Source: Chitinophaga jiangningensis (GTDB lineage Bacteria > Bacteroidota > Bacteroidia > Chitinophagales > Chitinophagaceae). From it: DNA of 64,000 nt. Shown here in pieces: positions 55,771-64,000 of the stretch. The notes under the pieces were generated by a model that saw only the letters and a list, made by a program, of their open reading frames with translations, did no database searches and was not told the DNA's origin. The translations under genes and the position numbers were made by a program. Position 1 is the first letter of the stretch. The number at the start of each line of letters is the position of its first letter. The DNA lies in NCBI RefSeq assembly GCF_900142605.1, contig NZ_FRBL01000004.1, forward strand, positions 1-64,000, read 5' to 3'.

Positions 55771-57082
55771 ATCCTGTTGATTTAGGGGTTCTTAAAGCGA
55801 GGTATCTCTCCAAAGCAAAAACGAGGAAAATCATTATCCAGCAAAGCTGTCTCAGGTCTGTAGTTTCGTTAGCAGGCATAGTGTTATGAGGGGCCGAATG
55901 TACCGGCGCCAGTAGTTGTGCGGCATCTACGGCACGCAAATCATGTTGGCCGGCAGCGGGTACCGGCAGGAGTTTTTTCAGCAGTGTTACCGGAAAAACG
56001 CCGTCATCTGGCAGCGTGCACCATTCGCGGTTGATACGTGTATACAGCGTATATACGTTATCGTTATAAGTGATTAAAGGATGATGATAGCTGTCAAATA
56101 ATACAACACTATCGCTCGTGACAGCCGGAATATATTTGAAAATCTTCACCGTTCCCAGGGTGGCATTTGTTTGCAATGCCTTACCGGAAGCATATTTCAG
56201 CACTTTCCCATTCGGCGTATCTGGTATCTCCGAATCAGTTAACCAGTATACCCAGTCGTATTTTTCATTTGCCGGACGGGTAGTGGTGATCGTCATTTTT
56301 ATGCCGGTGTATTGTTGCACTGTTTGCAGCGCATACATCAATGCGGCAGCATCTTGTTTATACTGATCGGTATACACACAGACCCTTAGTGGTTCATTGC
56401 CTGTAGCGGATTCAGTTTGTTTGGTGTAATAAGTATAGTGGGCACTGGAATGGCCGGTGATCACCATGTTATCCCCGCCGGTTAATGTATACGTATAGGC
56501 GTTCCAGTTATGAGTGCTATCGAAAGCAGTGTATACCTTCCAGTGTATATCCAGGTGCAGTTCCGGGCGGGGGCCATAGAAGCGGCGCTGTTGATTGCCG
56601 CTGTAAACATATAGCGGAAAATCAGCCGGCAGCTGTGTTTCCAGGGACCGGAGCAACTGCCAGTAGCTGGCTGTGATGGTATCCCCGGTGGGCAGGTGTT
56701 TGACGTTGATGTGAGAAAAGGCAGCATCGAAGCGGCGCAGCTGGCAGCCGGATTCCACGAGTGAGTCGATCTCCGATTTAAAGTGCGGGTAGGCTCCGTC
56801 TTCGAGGATGATCCAGCCGCGTTGTTCGCGGGTGAGGGTGCGCTGCCACAAGGGATGTGCTAATAACACCGCCAGCAATAAGATGAACAGGCAGCGCAGT
56901 AGCAACAGCAGCCAGTCAGCAATCCGCAGACTACGTGCATGCCTTACCGTGGCAGTTTTCAGCAGTTGAATACTTCCAACTTTCAGTATTCTTCCCGGCT
57001 TGCGGTTCCACAGGTGTATCAGCACCGGCGCAATGATGGCGGCACTTAACAACATCCATATGGGTTGAAGTAGTTGCAGCAA
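55751..57082 (-). CDS. BatA-domain membrane protein
   Basis: 443 residues. The N-terminus has the double-membrane-segment BatA signature (LQPIWMLLSAAIIAPVLIHLWNRKPGRILKVGSIQLL, then LRIADWLLLLLRCLFILLLAVLLAHPLW), and a single membrane segment lies near the C-terminus (LCWIMIFLVFALERYLAL). The middle lies outside the membrane. It lacks a clear VWA MIDAS motif. It starts 2 bases after the DUF58 gene and overlaps the next gene by 20 bases. Confidence 0.82.
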   Translation of the reverse strand: MLQLLQPIWMLLSAAIIAPVLIHLWNRKPGRILKVGSIQLLKTATVRHARSLRIADWLLLLLRCLFILLLAVLLAHPLWQRTLTREQRGWIILEDGAYPHFKSEIDSLVESGCQLRRFDAAFSHINVKHLPTGDTITASYWQLLRSLETQLPADFPLYVYSGNQQRRFYGPRPELHLDIHWKVYTAFDSTHNWNAYTYTLTGGDNMVITGHSSAHYTYYTKQTESATGNEPLRVCVYTDQYKQDAAALMYALQTVQQYTGIKMTITTTRPANEKYDWVYWLTDSEIPDTPNGKVLKYASGKALQTNATLGTVKIFKYIPAVTSDSVVLFDSYHHPLITYNDNVYTLYTRINREWCTLPDDGVFPVTLLKKLLPVPAAGQHDLRAVDAAQLLAPVHSAPHNTMPANETTDLRQLCWIMIFLVFALERYLALRTPKSTGYGKAGI

Positions 57083-57084
57083 GG

Positions 57085-57972
57085 CTATCGTCGTATTTTA
57101 CTGTAATGGAGGAGGAAGTCGCGCAGCGCCATATCCATGGGCGCCTGCAGGCTTAACATCCTGTAATGAATATTATTTTCCATCAGGTGGCGGTGAATAT
57201 TTACCGTAAACGCCTGCCAGGCCTGTGTATACTGCGTGGCATCCACGTTACCGTCCAGCTGCAGCACCTCTCCTGTTTCCAGGTCTTCCACGGCCTGGTA
57301 GCCGCTGAAGCGGGCACTTTGCTCCTGCTGCCCTGTAAGATGAAATGCGATCACCTCATGGCCCATGGCGGCAAAGGCATCGAGCAGTCGCATAACTTCG
57401 GCGTTGTGCTCATAGAAGTCAGTGATAAACACCATTAGTCTTCGTTTATGCGGCCCCGTAGTGAAGCTGGTGATATTGGCCTGCTCCGGTAGTCTGCCAC
57501 CGGCGTGGAGTTGTTCCAGCTGGTAGTAGAAGCGGGCCATGTGCCGGGCTTCGCGGCGGGCGGCCAGGGTGGTGATATCTCCGTTGCTGATGGCGCTTAA
57601 CGCCGTGGCATCGCCTTGCAGATGGGTTAAATAACCGAGCGATGCCGCCAGGTAGCGGGCATAATCGATTTTCGAAATGCCTTCCTCTGTGTGCAGCATG
57701 GAGTTACTGGCATCTATCACCACCTGGATGTCGATACTGGTTTCTATTTCCGACTGGCGTACATAGTAACGGTCGGACCGGGCGTACATTTTCCAGTCGA
57801 GCCATCGCAGGTCGTCACTCGGCTGATAGCTGCGGTACTGGCTGAACTCCAGCCCCACTCCTTTCATCCTGCTGGCATGCATGCCGGTCAGGAAACCGTC
57901 TACCACTGTTCTGGCAGCCAGTTGCAGGTCCCTGATGGCAAGGATGGTAGCGGGTGATAGCAGTTTACTCAT
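57085..57972 (-). CDS. DUF58 / von Willebrand A-like protein
   Basis: 295 residues. The DUF58 signature is present (FSQYRSYQPSDDLRWLDWKMYARSDRYYVRQSE), followed by a VWA-like fold with the metal-site sequence IDASNSML and HTEEGISKIDYARYLAASLGYL. DUF58 proteins accompany MoxR ATPases and are thought to be their clients or adaptors. It starts 4 bases after the moxR gene. Confidence 0.92.
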   Translation of the reverse strand: MSKLLSPATILAIRDLQLAARTVVDGFLTGMHASRMKGVGLEFSQYRSYQPSDDLRWLDWKMYARSDRYYVRQSEIETSIDIQVVIDASNSMLHTEEGISKIDYARYLAASLGYLTHLQGDATALSAISNGDITTLAARREARHMARFYYQLEQLHAGGRLPEQANITSFTTGPHKRRLMVFITDFYEHNAEVMRLLDAFAAMGHEVIAFHLTGQQEQSARFSGYQAVEDLETGEVLQLDGNVDATQYTQAWQAFTVNIHRHLMENNIHYRMLSLQAPMDMALRDFLLHYSKIRR

Positions 57973-57976
57973 GTGA

Positions 57977-58978
57977 TCAGGCTATGCTGGTGGCGGTTCT
58001 GGTAATATTTTTAAGTAAGATGTTAGTGACATCATCCGGCTGTACTCCTTCGGCTTCCGCTTTAAAGCTCATGAGCACGCGGTGTCGCAGTACGGGAAGG
58101 GCCATGGTGCGTATATCCTCCATGTTTACCGCAAAGCGTCCGTTGAGCAGTGCAAAGGCTTTAGCGGTGAGTATGAGTGCCTGACCGGCTCGTGGCCCGG
58201 CGCCCCAGCGTACCAGCTCCTTCACCGCCTCTATGGTGGTGGTGAGCGGGCGGGTAGCGCGTACCAGCCGGCTTACATAGCCGATCAGTTCCGGATCGAT
58301 GGCTACTTCTCTTACCAGTTGCTGCAACTGAATAATGTCGGTAGCGTTGAGGACAGGCTGGATATTAGCTTTGCCTGTGCCGGTGGTGCCGGCGAGGATA
58401 GCCGTTTCTTCCTGTTCGCCGGGGTATCCGATGCGGATATACAGCAGAAAGCGGTCCAGCTGGGCCTCCGGCAGCGGATACGTACCGGATTGCTCGATTG
58501 GGTTTTGTGTGGCTAATATAAAGAAGGGCCTGTCCAGCGGATAGGTTTGCCCTGCGTAGGTGACTTCAAACTCCTGCATGGCTTCTAGCAGGGCCGACTG
58601 TGTTTTGGGAGGCGTACGGTTGATTTCATCTGCCAGGATGATATTGGCGAAGAGCGGGCCTTTATTAAACTTAAAGAAGCGCTTGCCGGTGGCATGATCT
58701 TCTTCCAGCACTTCCGTGCCGATGATATCGGTGGGCATGAGGTCCGGCGTAAATTGTATGCGGCGGAAAGGCAGGTCCAGTGCCTGTGCCAGCGTACGTA
58801 CCAGCAGTGTTTTGGCAAGTCCCGGCACACCTTCGAGCAGGCAGTGGCCTCCGGCCAGCATGGCAACCAGTACTTCGTCGAGCACCGTTTCCTGTCCAAC
58901 TATTACCTTTTTTATTTCCTGGCGGAGCACAGGAAGCTTTTGCAGCAGTTGTTGCAACATATTCTCATTAAGCATCAT
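57977..58978 (-). CDS. MoxR family AAA+ ATPase
   Basis: 333 residues. Walker A is GVPGLAKT (about 50-57), Walker B is LADEINRTPPKTQ (about 113-125), and sensor and arginine-finger regions include ATQNPIEQSGTYPLPEAQLDRF. MoxR ATPases act as chaperones that remodel or mature partner complexes. It is the first gene of the operon with DUF58, BatA-like, DUF4175-like and a membrane protein. It is divergent from a DUF4159 gene, a family that often sits in the same operons. Confidence 0.94.
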   Translation of the reverse strand: MMLNENMLQQLLQKLPVLRQEIKKVIVGQETVLDEVLVAMLAGGHCLLEGVPGLAKTLLVRTLAQALDLPFRRIQFTPDLMPTDIIGTEVLEEDHATGKRFFKFNKGPLFANIILADEINRTPPKTQSALLEAMQEFEVTYAGQTYPLDRPFFILATQNPIEQSGTYPLPEAQLDRFLLYIRIGYPGEQEETAILAGTTGTGKANIQPVLNATDIIQLQQLVREVAIDPELIGYVSRLVRATRPLTTTIEAVKELVRWGAGPRAGQALILTAKAFALLNGRFAVNMEDIRTMALPVLRHRVLMSFKAEAEGVQPDDVTNILLKNITRTATSIA

Positions 58979-59138
58979 ACCATCGTTTAGCGAAGAAAAT
59001 GGTTGTGTGTAGGTACTAATGTAATAACAATCACCTTAAATTAATAACCGGTCATCAAGAAAATGAACCGTTATGCTGGAAGAATAATTTTTTTCTCCCA
59101 CAAAAAATGCATTTTGTATTATTACGCAAACGGCACTC

Positions 59139-59759
59139 ATGAAGGGAAATACATTCACATTTGTAAGGCTACGGTATAAATCGGGCGATTGGGATACGGA
59201 TCAGCGCATGCCATCCAACTTGCTCAATTCGCTGATTGAATACACTACTATTCCCGTAGCCATGCAGGAAAAAGTGATAGACCTCGGCAGTCCGGAACTC
59301 TTTCAATATCCATTTTGTTACCTCAGCGGGCATAAGCTGGTGCAGTTCGACAAGCAGGAGGCGGCGAATTTCAGGCAATATGTCCAGAATGGCGGGTTTG
59401 TATTTGTGGACGACTGCAACCACGACATCGACGGGCTGTTTGCCCGTTCGTTTGAAAAGCAGATGGTGAGCCTGTTTGGCCCGGCAGCTTTACAGAAGAT
59501 TCCGAATACGCATCCCCTGTACCGCAGTTTCTTTTCTTTTGAAAATGGACCTCCTAACACTTCTTTTGAACTCAATGGCTGGGGGGACGACCTCATACAT
59601 GAATACCTCAAAGCGATTAGCGTGAATGGCAGAATCGGGGTTTTATACAGCAATAAGGACTATGGGTGTGAGTGGGATTATGATTTCAGGAATAAGCGTT
59701 TTTTGGCGGAGGATAATACGAAGTTTGGGGTGAATATTATCGTGTATGCGTTACAGTGA
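59139..59759 (+). CDS. DUF4159 domain protein
   Basis: 206 residues. The family pattern is present: FVRLRYKSGDWDTDQRMPSNLL, LFQYPFCYLSGH, FRQYVQNGGFVFVDDCNHDIDGLFARSF, GVLYSNKDYGCEWDYD and a final FGVNIIVYALQ. The fold is glutamine-amidotransferase-like. No signal peptide is visible, though other members are exported. It is divergent from moxR across 160 bases and followed by hairpins before the convergent epimerase gene. Function is unknown, and linkage to the MoxR operon is its main clue. Confidence 0.85.
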   Translation: MKGNTFTFVRLRYKSGDWDTDQRMPSNLLNSLIEYTTIPVAMQEKVIDLGSPELFQYPFCYLSGHKLVQFDKQEAANFRQYVQNGGFVFVDDCNHDIDGLFARSFEKQMVSLFGPAALQKIPNTHPLYRSFFSFENGPPNTSFELNGWGDDLIHEYLKAISVNGRIGVLYSNKDYGCEWDYDFRNKRFLAEDNTKFGVNIIVYALQ

Positions 59760-59794
59760 GGGGTTTGTTTCTCGCAAAGGGTTTGTTTTGTTTG

Positions 59795-59837
59795 GGCGCC
59801 TTCGGCGCCGGGAGAGCGATCTTTTTTGCTCGCAAAG
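59795..59837 (+). repeat. Interspersed 43-base hairpin repeat, copy 2
   Basis: Same element as 89-131 on the opposite strand (38 of 43 bases equal). GGCGCC-TTC-GGCGCC-type tip, then GCGATCTTTTTTGC and CGCAAAG. After it come short words based on AAGCAG/TAAGCAG. Confidence 0.65.
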
Positions 59838-59883
59838 CAGCATAAGCAGGTAAGCAGCTAAGGATTTTGTTTTGTTTTTTTTG

Positions 59884-59966
59884 AGAGGTGTTTGTCCAGG
59901 CCGGCGGCCTGGACAAACACCTCTTTGTATTATAAGGGCCTGCGGCCCTTATAATACAAAGAGGTG
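59884..59966. terminator. Double perfect hairpin between convergent genes
   Basis: First hairpin: 19-base perfect arms 59884-59902 and 59906-59924 around GGC. Second: 23-base perfect arms 59918-59940 and 59944-59966 around TGC. They share seven bases (59918-59924), and the words AGAGGTG, CACCTCT, AGAGGTG let the middle piece pair with either side. It lies between the convergent DUF4159 and epimerase genes and probably terminates both. Confidence 0.75.
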
Positions 59967-59970
59967 AAGA

Positions 59971-61122
59971 TTATTTTACGCCAAATTTATAAATCGTCGT
60001 TTGGGTGTAGGTTTCCCCTGGTTTCAGGATCACATTCGGGAAGGATGCTTCATTAGGCGAGTTGGGGAAATGCTGTGCTTCCAGGCAGAGCGCCGCATGC
60101 TGCGGATATTTCCTGCCCTGAGCGGTGTATTGCAGCGTACCATCCAGGAAGTTACCGGAATAGAACTGCATGCCGGGCTCGGTGGTAGCTACTTCCATGT
60201 ACCTGCCGGAAGTTGGATCGTAAAGGGTAGCGATGGTTTCGAGCTGACCCGCATTCTTATCGAGTACCCAGTTATGATCGAAGCCACCTTTTACGGCGGC
60301 AATATCCTTTCCAATTTTCTTAGGCGCGATAAAATCCATTGGCGTGCCTTTCACCTCTGCCAGCTTGCCGGTAGGGATGAGTTTATCATTTACCGGGGTG
60401 TATTTGGATGCCTTGAGGGACAGCTCATGGTTCAGGATGGTGCTGTCTTTCCCGGCGGAAAGGTTAAAGTAAGCGTGATTGGTGAGGTTCACCGGCGTTG
60501 CTTTGTCGGTAGTAGCTTTGTAGTCAATGCGCAGTGCATTGTCGGGCGTGAGGGTATACACCACCGTGGCGGTGAGATTGCCAGGGTAGCCTTCTTCTCC
60601 GTCTTTACTGCTGTAGGTCAGCTGCAGTGCGCTGTCGCCCTGCTGGGTGCCGGTCCATACCACTTTATCGAAGCCTTTCAAGCCACCGTGCAGCGTGTTG
60701 CCGTGGTCGTTAGCTGCGAGGGTATATTCCTTGCCATCGAGGGTAAATTTAGCGTTGGCGATGCGGTTGGCGTAGCGGCCAATCAGTGCGCCGAAATAAG
60801 GCTGGCCTTTCTGCTGGTAACCAGCGAGGGAGTCGTACGATAATACCACATTACCGGAAGTACCTTGTTTATCCGGCGTAATGATATCCGTCACGGTACC
60901 GCCGTAATTTAATATTTTCACTTCCATTCCGTTGGCATTGCGAAGGGTATACTGCAATACCTCCTGCCCGTCGGATGTCCCGAAAGGGCGTGCCTGTTGT
61001 GTTAACGCCATAGTATCTTGTTTAGCTTTTTCTTCCTTGTTGCCGGTTGTATTGTTATTACAGGCTGCCAGCAAGCTACCTGCCATAAAAAGGGTACATA
61101 AGGGTTTGTAAGTCAGTTTCAT
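59971..61122 (-). CDS. galM: Aldose 1-epimerase (galactose mutarotase), lipoprotein
   Basis: 383 residues. Lipoprotein signal with Cys21 (SLLAAC) and an Asn/Lys-rich linker, then a full GalM domain from about 48. It includes LNYGGTVTDI, GRYANRIANAKF, NTLHGGLKGFDK (catalytic His), NLTNHAYFNLSA (second His) and CLEAQHFPNSPNEASFPN (catalytic Glu). It interconverts alpha and beta anomers of galactose or glucose, here in the periplasm rather than the cytoplasm. It has no operon partner in the window. Confidence 0.93.
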   Translation of the reverse strand: MKLTYKPLCTLFMAGSLLAACNNNTTGNKEEKAKQDTMALTQQARPFGTSDGQEVLQYTLRNANGMEVKILNYGGTVTDIITPDKQGTSGNVVLSYDSLAGYQQKGQPYFGALIGRYANRIANAKFTLDGKEYTLAANDHGNTLHGGLKGFDKVVWTGTQQGDSALQLTYSSKDGEEGYPGNLTATVVYTLTPDNALRIDYKATTDKATPVNLTNHAYFNLSAGKDSTILNHELSLKASKYTPVNDKLIPTGKLAEVKGTPMDFIAPKKIGKDIAAVKGGFDHNWVLDKNAGQLETIATLYDPTSGRYMEVATTEPGMQFYSGNFLDGTLQYTAQGRKYPQHAALCLEAQHFPNSPNEASFPNVILKPGETYTQTTIYKFGVK

Positions 61123-61505
61123 AACGTATTCTGGTTATTAAGTGTAAGAATAACAATTTCTAAATATCGTGATTAAACTTTGAAATGCAAACTGTACTGT
61201 CCAGCCCCGTTTGTTAAACAGTTGTTATGCACTTGCGGGTGGGTTCGTTTGCAAATGGCCGTCCATTCGGGATTTTTGCGTATATTTGCAGCTGTATGTT
61301 TACCACTTATTCCATATCGGATATTGTTTTGTAAACAATCTGTCGCATTAAAACAGATTGTTACTTCGTTTTTCCCGGATCATTCTTCCCGGGGATAATT
61401 TCTGTGTATTTACAATTTTAACCTGCGTACCATGACGAAAGCATGATCATGCCTTCATGTGTATGCCCATACATTAAGAAAATGTGTAACGAAAACAAAA
61501 CCGAT
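61123..61505. other. Intergenic region before rsgA with inverted repeats
   Basis: Contains the galM promoter region (minus) and the leader of rsgA. TATATTTG at 61281-61288 is a perfect -7 word, without a clear -33 partner. Downstream lies a 10-base perfect inverted repeat (61334-61343 with 61353-61362, 9-base loop) with a T-run after it (61367-61373). A short palindrome TTGTTTTGTAAACAA overlaps its left side. This could be a leader attenuator or the end of a small RNA. No ORF is supported. Confidence 0.45.
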
Positions 61506-62549
61506 ATGACCCGTTATGGTTGGAATAATTCATTACGCCAACTGCAACAGGCATCTATTCATAAAACATTACCCTATGGCCGCGTAACGGTGGTGCACCG
61601 CACCTGCTACGATATCATCTCCGAAAACGGATTATTTCAGTGTGAATTAACCGGTAATATGCTGTATGGCAAATCAGCAGCGGAACTGCCGTGTACGGGC
61701 GACTGGGTGCTGTTCCAGCCGCTGGACGAAGACAAGGGGATCATTGTGGATATGCTGCCGCGGGAACGGACCCTGTACCGCCGGAAAAGCGGTACGGTAG
61801 CTGATAAACAAGCCATTGCCGCGTATGTCGACAAAGCCTTTATTGTACAAAGTCTGGACGATAATTTCAACGTCCGCAGGGCGGAGCGCTTTATGGTGCA
61901 GATCCTGGAAGAAAAGATCCAGCCCGTGCTAGTGCTCAACAAAGCCGATCTAGCATTTGACAGTGCCGCTGTTACCGCCGCCATTCAACACCTGCGCCAC
62001 CAGATGCCGGTATTTTTCACCAGCATACATCAGCCGGAAACACTCCTGGCGCTAAAGGCGTCTATTGCAGCAGGTGAAACAGTGGTATTCACAGGCTCGT
62101 CAGGCGTGGGCAAAAGCTCGCTGGTGAACGCACTGTGTGATCAGCAGGCATTACTCACCTCGCATATCAGTGAGTCCACCGGCAAAGGGCGGCATACGTC
62201 CACCCGCCGGGAAATGGTACTGATGGAGGGTGCAGGCGTGCTGATTGACACACCCGGCGTCAGGGAGTTTGGCCTCGTGCTGGACAATCCCGATTTGCTG
62301 GAACAGGCACTGGAAATTTCCGATTATGCAGCTGCCTGTCGCTTCCGGGACTGCCAGCATATCAACGAGGCCGGATGCGCGGTGATCGCAGCTGTACAGG
62401 ATGGCAACTTAGACCCGAAAGTTTATGAGAGCTACCTGAAGCTACGCCGCGAAGCCTGGCATTACTCCGCCTCGAAACAGGAGAAAAAGAAATGGGAAAA
62501 ATCCCTTTCCAGGATGGTAGAAGAGGCAAAGAATATTTCAAAACATTAA
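61506..62549 (+). CDS. rsgA: Ribosome small subunit-dependent GTPase A
   Basis: 347 residues from ATG 61506 (MTRYGWNN matches the usual family start; ATG 61482 and 61443 are alternatives). OB-fold N-terminal domain, then a circularly permuted GTPase with the order G4 (LNKAD), G1 (GSSGVGKSSL), G3 (DTPG). The C-terminal zinc knuckle CRFRDCQHINEAGCAV is intact. It helps mature the 30S ribosomal subunit. A terminator hairpin follows. Confidence 0.95.
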   Translation: MTRYGWNNSLRQLQQASIHKTLPYGRVTVVHRTCYDIISENGLFQCELTGNMLYGKSAAELPCTGDWVLFQPLDEDKGIIVDMLPRERTLYRRKSGTVADKQAIAAYVDKAFIVQSLDDNFNVRRAERFMVQILEEKIQPVLVLNKADLAFDSAAVTAAIQHLRHQMPVFFTSIHQPETLLALKASIAAGETVVFTGSSGVGKSSLVNALCDQQALLTSHISESTGKGRHTSTRREMVLMEGAGVLIDTPGVREFGLVLDNPDLLEQALEISDYAAACRFRDCQHINEAGCAVIAAVQDGNLDPKVYESYLKLRREAWHYSASKQEKKKWEKSLSRMVEEAKNISKH

Positions 62550-62559
62550 TGGCCAAAAG

Positions 62560-62590
62560 GGCGGTATCCTTCATGGATACCGCCTTCTTT
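62560..62590 (+). terminator. Intrinsic terminator after rsgA
   Basis: Perfect 10-base stem (62560-62569 with 62575-62584) around TTCAT, followed by TTCTTTGTT. It lies ten bases after the rsgA stop codon. Confidence 0.8.
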
Positions 62591-62722
62591 GTTAAGCAGA
62601 TGTTATGCAACAAACGAAGCAGGCAGGGAAGTACTTTTTATTTGATTTATTCATTTAATATTGGGTACGGCTGGTGAAAGCCTTTCCTACTGAAAATTAT
62701 TGACTATCAAACCTGTTTGATC

Positions 62723-63697
62723 ATGCTCCTTACTACCAGGTTGCTGATGTTCGCAGCTGTCATGCTGCCGGCGCTGACTACTTCGGCACAAACGCCAATA
62801 CCCTTATACGAAAATGGCAAGGTGCCCAATGCCATCACCGGCAATTCGGATATGGATACCCTACGCGGCAAAAGCTGGTTAACAGGTGCAGACACCACCA
62901 TCCTGCGGGCAAAAACGATTATGCCCACACTTACCGTATACGCACCGCCACCTGGTAAGGCCAGCGGCATCGCTGTTATTGTTTGCTCCGGTGGCTCCTA
63001 CCGCAATGTGGCGGACCGGGTAGAAGGCATACCCGCCGCAGAAAAGCTGGCAGCAGCCGGCATCACTGCATTTCTGTTACACTACAGGGTCCCCCGCCCC
63101 GACCTGATGGTAAACAAGGAAACAGGCCCTGTGCAAGATGCACAACGGGCAATACAGTATGTACGCGAACATGCGCAACAATATAACATACAGGCGGATA
63201 AGGTAGGCATCATGGGCTTTTCAGCCGGAGGCCACCTCGTATCCACAGCAGGCACACATTTCAACAAAACTTATATCGACAATCCCCGTAAAATTAATCT
63301 GCGGCCGGATTTCATGGTGCTCGTATACCCGGTTATCAGCTTTACCGACAGCCTGACCCACGAACTATCCCGCCAAAATCTCATTGGACCAGCCATCACT
63401 TCTGAAAAAATTACGGAGTACTCCAATGAACTGCAGGTAACTGCCAACACACCGCCAACGTTTATCGTACACGCAGTGGACGATAATATTGTTAAAGTAG
63501 GCAACAGCCTCTATTTCGTGGCTGCATTGGAGCAACAGCAGGTACCTGTCAGATTTTTTGTATACACCAAAGGAGGCCATGGCTTCGGCATTAATAATAC
63601 TACCGCAGGAGCGCAGTGGATAGACCCCTGTATCTCCTGGATCAAAGAAGGCGACTGGCAACCGAAACAGCAAAAAGATTACTCGTCCTCCAGGTAA
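62723..63697 (+). CDS. Secreted alpha/beta hydrolase (acetyl-xylan esterase-like)
   Basis: 324 residues from ATG 62723. Signal peptide about 1-22 (ends TTSAQ). The alpha/beta hydrolase core shows the oxyanion region VIVCSGGSYRNV, the nucleophile elbow GFSAGGH, VHAVDDNIV with the acid and the catalytic His in KGGHGFGI. This BD-FAE/XynB-like group removes acetyl or feruloyl groups from plant polysaccharides. The TTG at 62717 is a less likely start. Confidence 0.88.
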   Translation: MLLTTRLLMFAAVMLPALTTSAQTPIPLYENGKVPNAITGNSDMDTLRGKSWLTGADTTILRAKTIMPTLTVYAPPPGKASGIAVIVCSGGSYRNVADRVEGIPAAEKLAAAGITAFLLHYRVPRPDLMVNKETGPVQDAQRAIQYVREHAQQYNIQADKVGIMGFSAGGHLVSTAGTHFNKTYIDNPRKINLRPDFMVLVYPVISFTDSLTHELSRQNLIGPAITSEKITEYSNELQVTANTPPTFIVHAVDDNIVKVGNSLYFVAALEQQQVPVRFFVYTKGGHGFGINNTTAGAQWIDPCISWIKEGDWQPKQQKDYSSSR

Positions 63698-64000
63698 TGC
63701 ATAACTGTTCGTTTAACCGTATCCGTTGCATCTATGCCCGGACGCTCAATGAAGCGATAGGTAAGGCTACAAACAACCATCAACACTACACTGCATAATG
63801 TAACCATCAGCCAGTGTATTTGTGGCGTAAGCGCCTTGCCAATGCACAGATAAAATACCACAAACAGCAATACTCCGTGTATCAGATAAATGCTGTAGGA
63901 TATCTGGCCCAGCAGGCAGGATGCCTGGTGCGTGAGTATACCAAACAAAGTATTGCCACAGGCAATCGCAATAAAACAAAGGGTAAGGCAAACATAGGGT
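63679..64000 (-). CDS. Acyltransferase family 3 protein, C-terminal part (cut by window end)
   Basis: The frame stays open to the last base of the window, so only the C-terminal 106 or so residues are seen. They contain two to three membrane segments and the typical late motif LLGQISYSIYLIHGVLLF followed by YRFIERPG. Acyltransferase-3 membrane enzymes O-acylate exported sugars or antibiotics. Its stop overlaps the end of the convergent esterase gene by 19 bases. Confidence 0.85.
   Translation of the reverse strand, partial: PYVCLTLCFIAIACGNTLFGILTHQASCLLGQISYSIYLIHGVLLFVVFYLCIGKALTPQIHWLMVTLCSVVLMVVCSLTYRFIERPGIDATDTVKRTVMHYLEDE

Overview
The window reads as chromosomal DNA of a Bacteroidota bacterium, most likely a chitinophagaceous soil or plant-type species (Chitinophaga-like). 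The evidence is two SusC/SusD outer-membrane pairs with FecR anti-sigma regulators, STN-bearing TonB receptors, promoter words of the Bacteroidota type (TTTG / TAnnTTTG), weak or absent Shine-Dalgarno sequences, and GT2, RND and Tld families in typical Bacteroidota form. The genus is inferred from gene style; no rRNA gene is present to confirm it. No tRNA, rRNA, CRISPR array, phage or insertion-sequence gene was found.

Layout. 0.2-8.1 kb: fecR, susC, susD and a secreted phosphodiesterase-like/alkaline phosphatase fusion. 8.2-10.8 kb: a HAD phosphatase, then an RsbQ/KAI2-like alpha/beta hydrolase overlapping a PAS-domain gene. 10.8-16.7 kb (minus strand): a four-gene signalling operon of a large CHASE3-GAF hybrid kinase, CheR, CheB and a REC-histidine kinase. 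17.1-26.7 kb (plus strand): a compact operon of a response regulator, a membrane-anchored HEAT-repeat protein, two tandem family-2 glycosyltransferases, a TPR/outer-membrane beta-barrel protein and a lipoprotein with a glycoside-hydrolase-like DUF4838 domain. I read this as an undescribed synthase-dependent exopolysaccharide system, and it is the best novelty candidate in the window. 26.8-33.5 kb: an intergenic repeat cluster, then a TetR regulator and a TolC/MFP/RND efflux operon that share a palindromic operator.

33.5-38.8 kb holds single metabolic genes: a porin-like protein, two sugar-epimerase/SDR enzymes, an MFS exporter, a monoacylglycerol-lipase-like hydrolase and a small membrane protein. 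38.9-46.1 kb: a complete ECF sigma-FecR-SusC-SusD regulon. 46.2-52.2 kb (minus): a tandem duplication of a TldD/TldE protease pair. 52.3-59.0 kb (minus): a MoxR-DUF58-BatA-like-DUF4175-like operon, with a divergent DUF4159 gene. 60-64 kb: a lipoprotein aldose 1-epimerase, rsgA, an alpha/beta hydrolase and the 3' part of an acyltransferase-3 gene cut by the window end.

Intergenic spaces carry several families of hairpin repeats. There are double hairpins with GCC-NNN-GGC tips, a 43-base element shared by 0.1 kb and 59.8 kb, a second element shared by 8.2 and 16.9 kb, and a REP-like inverted doublet at 26.9 kb. Family names are given from motif recognition alone; no database search was possible.
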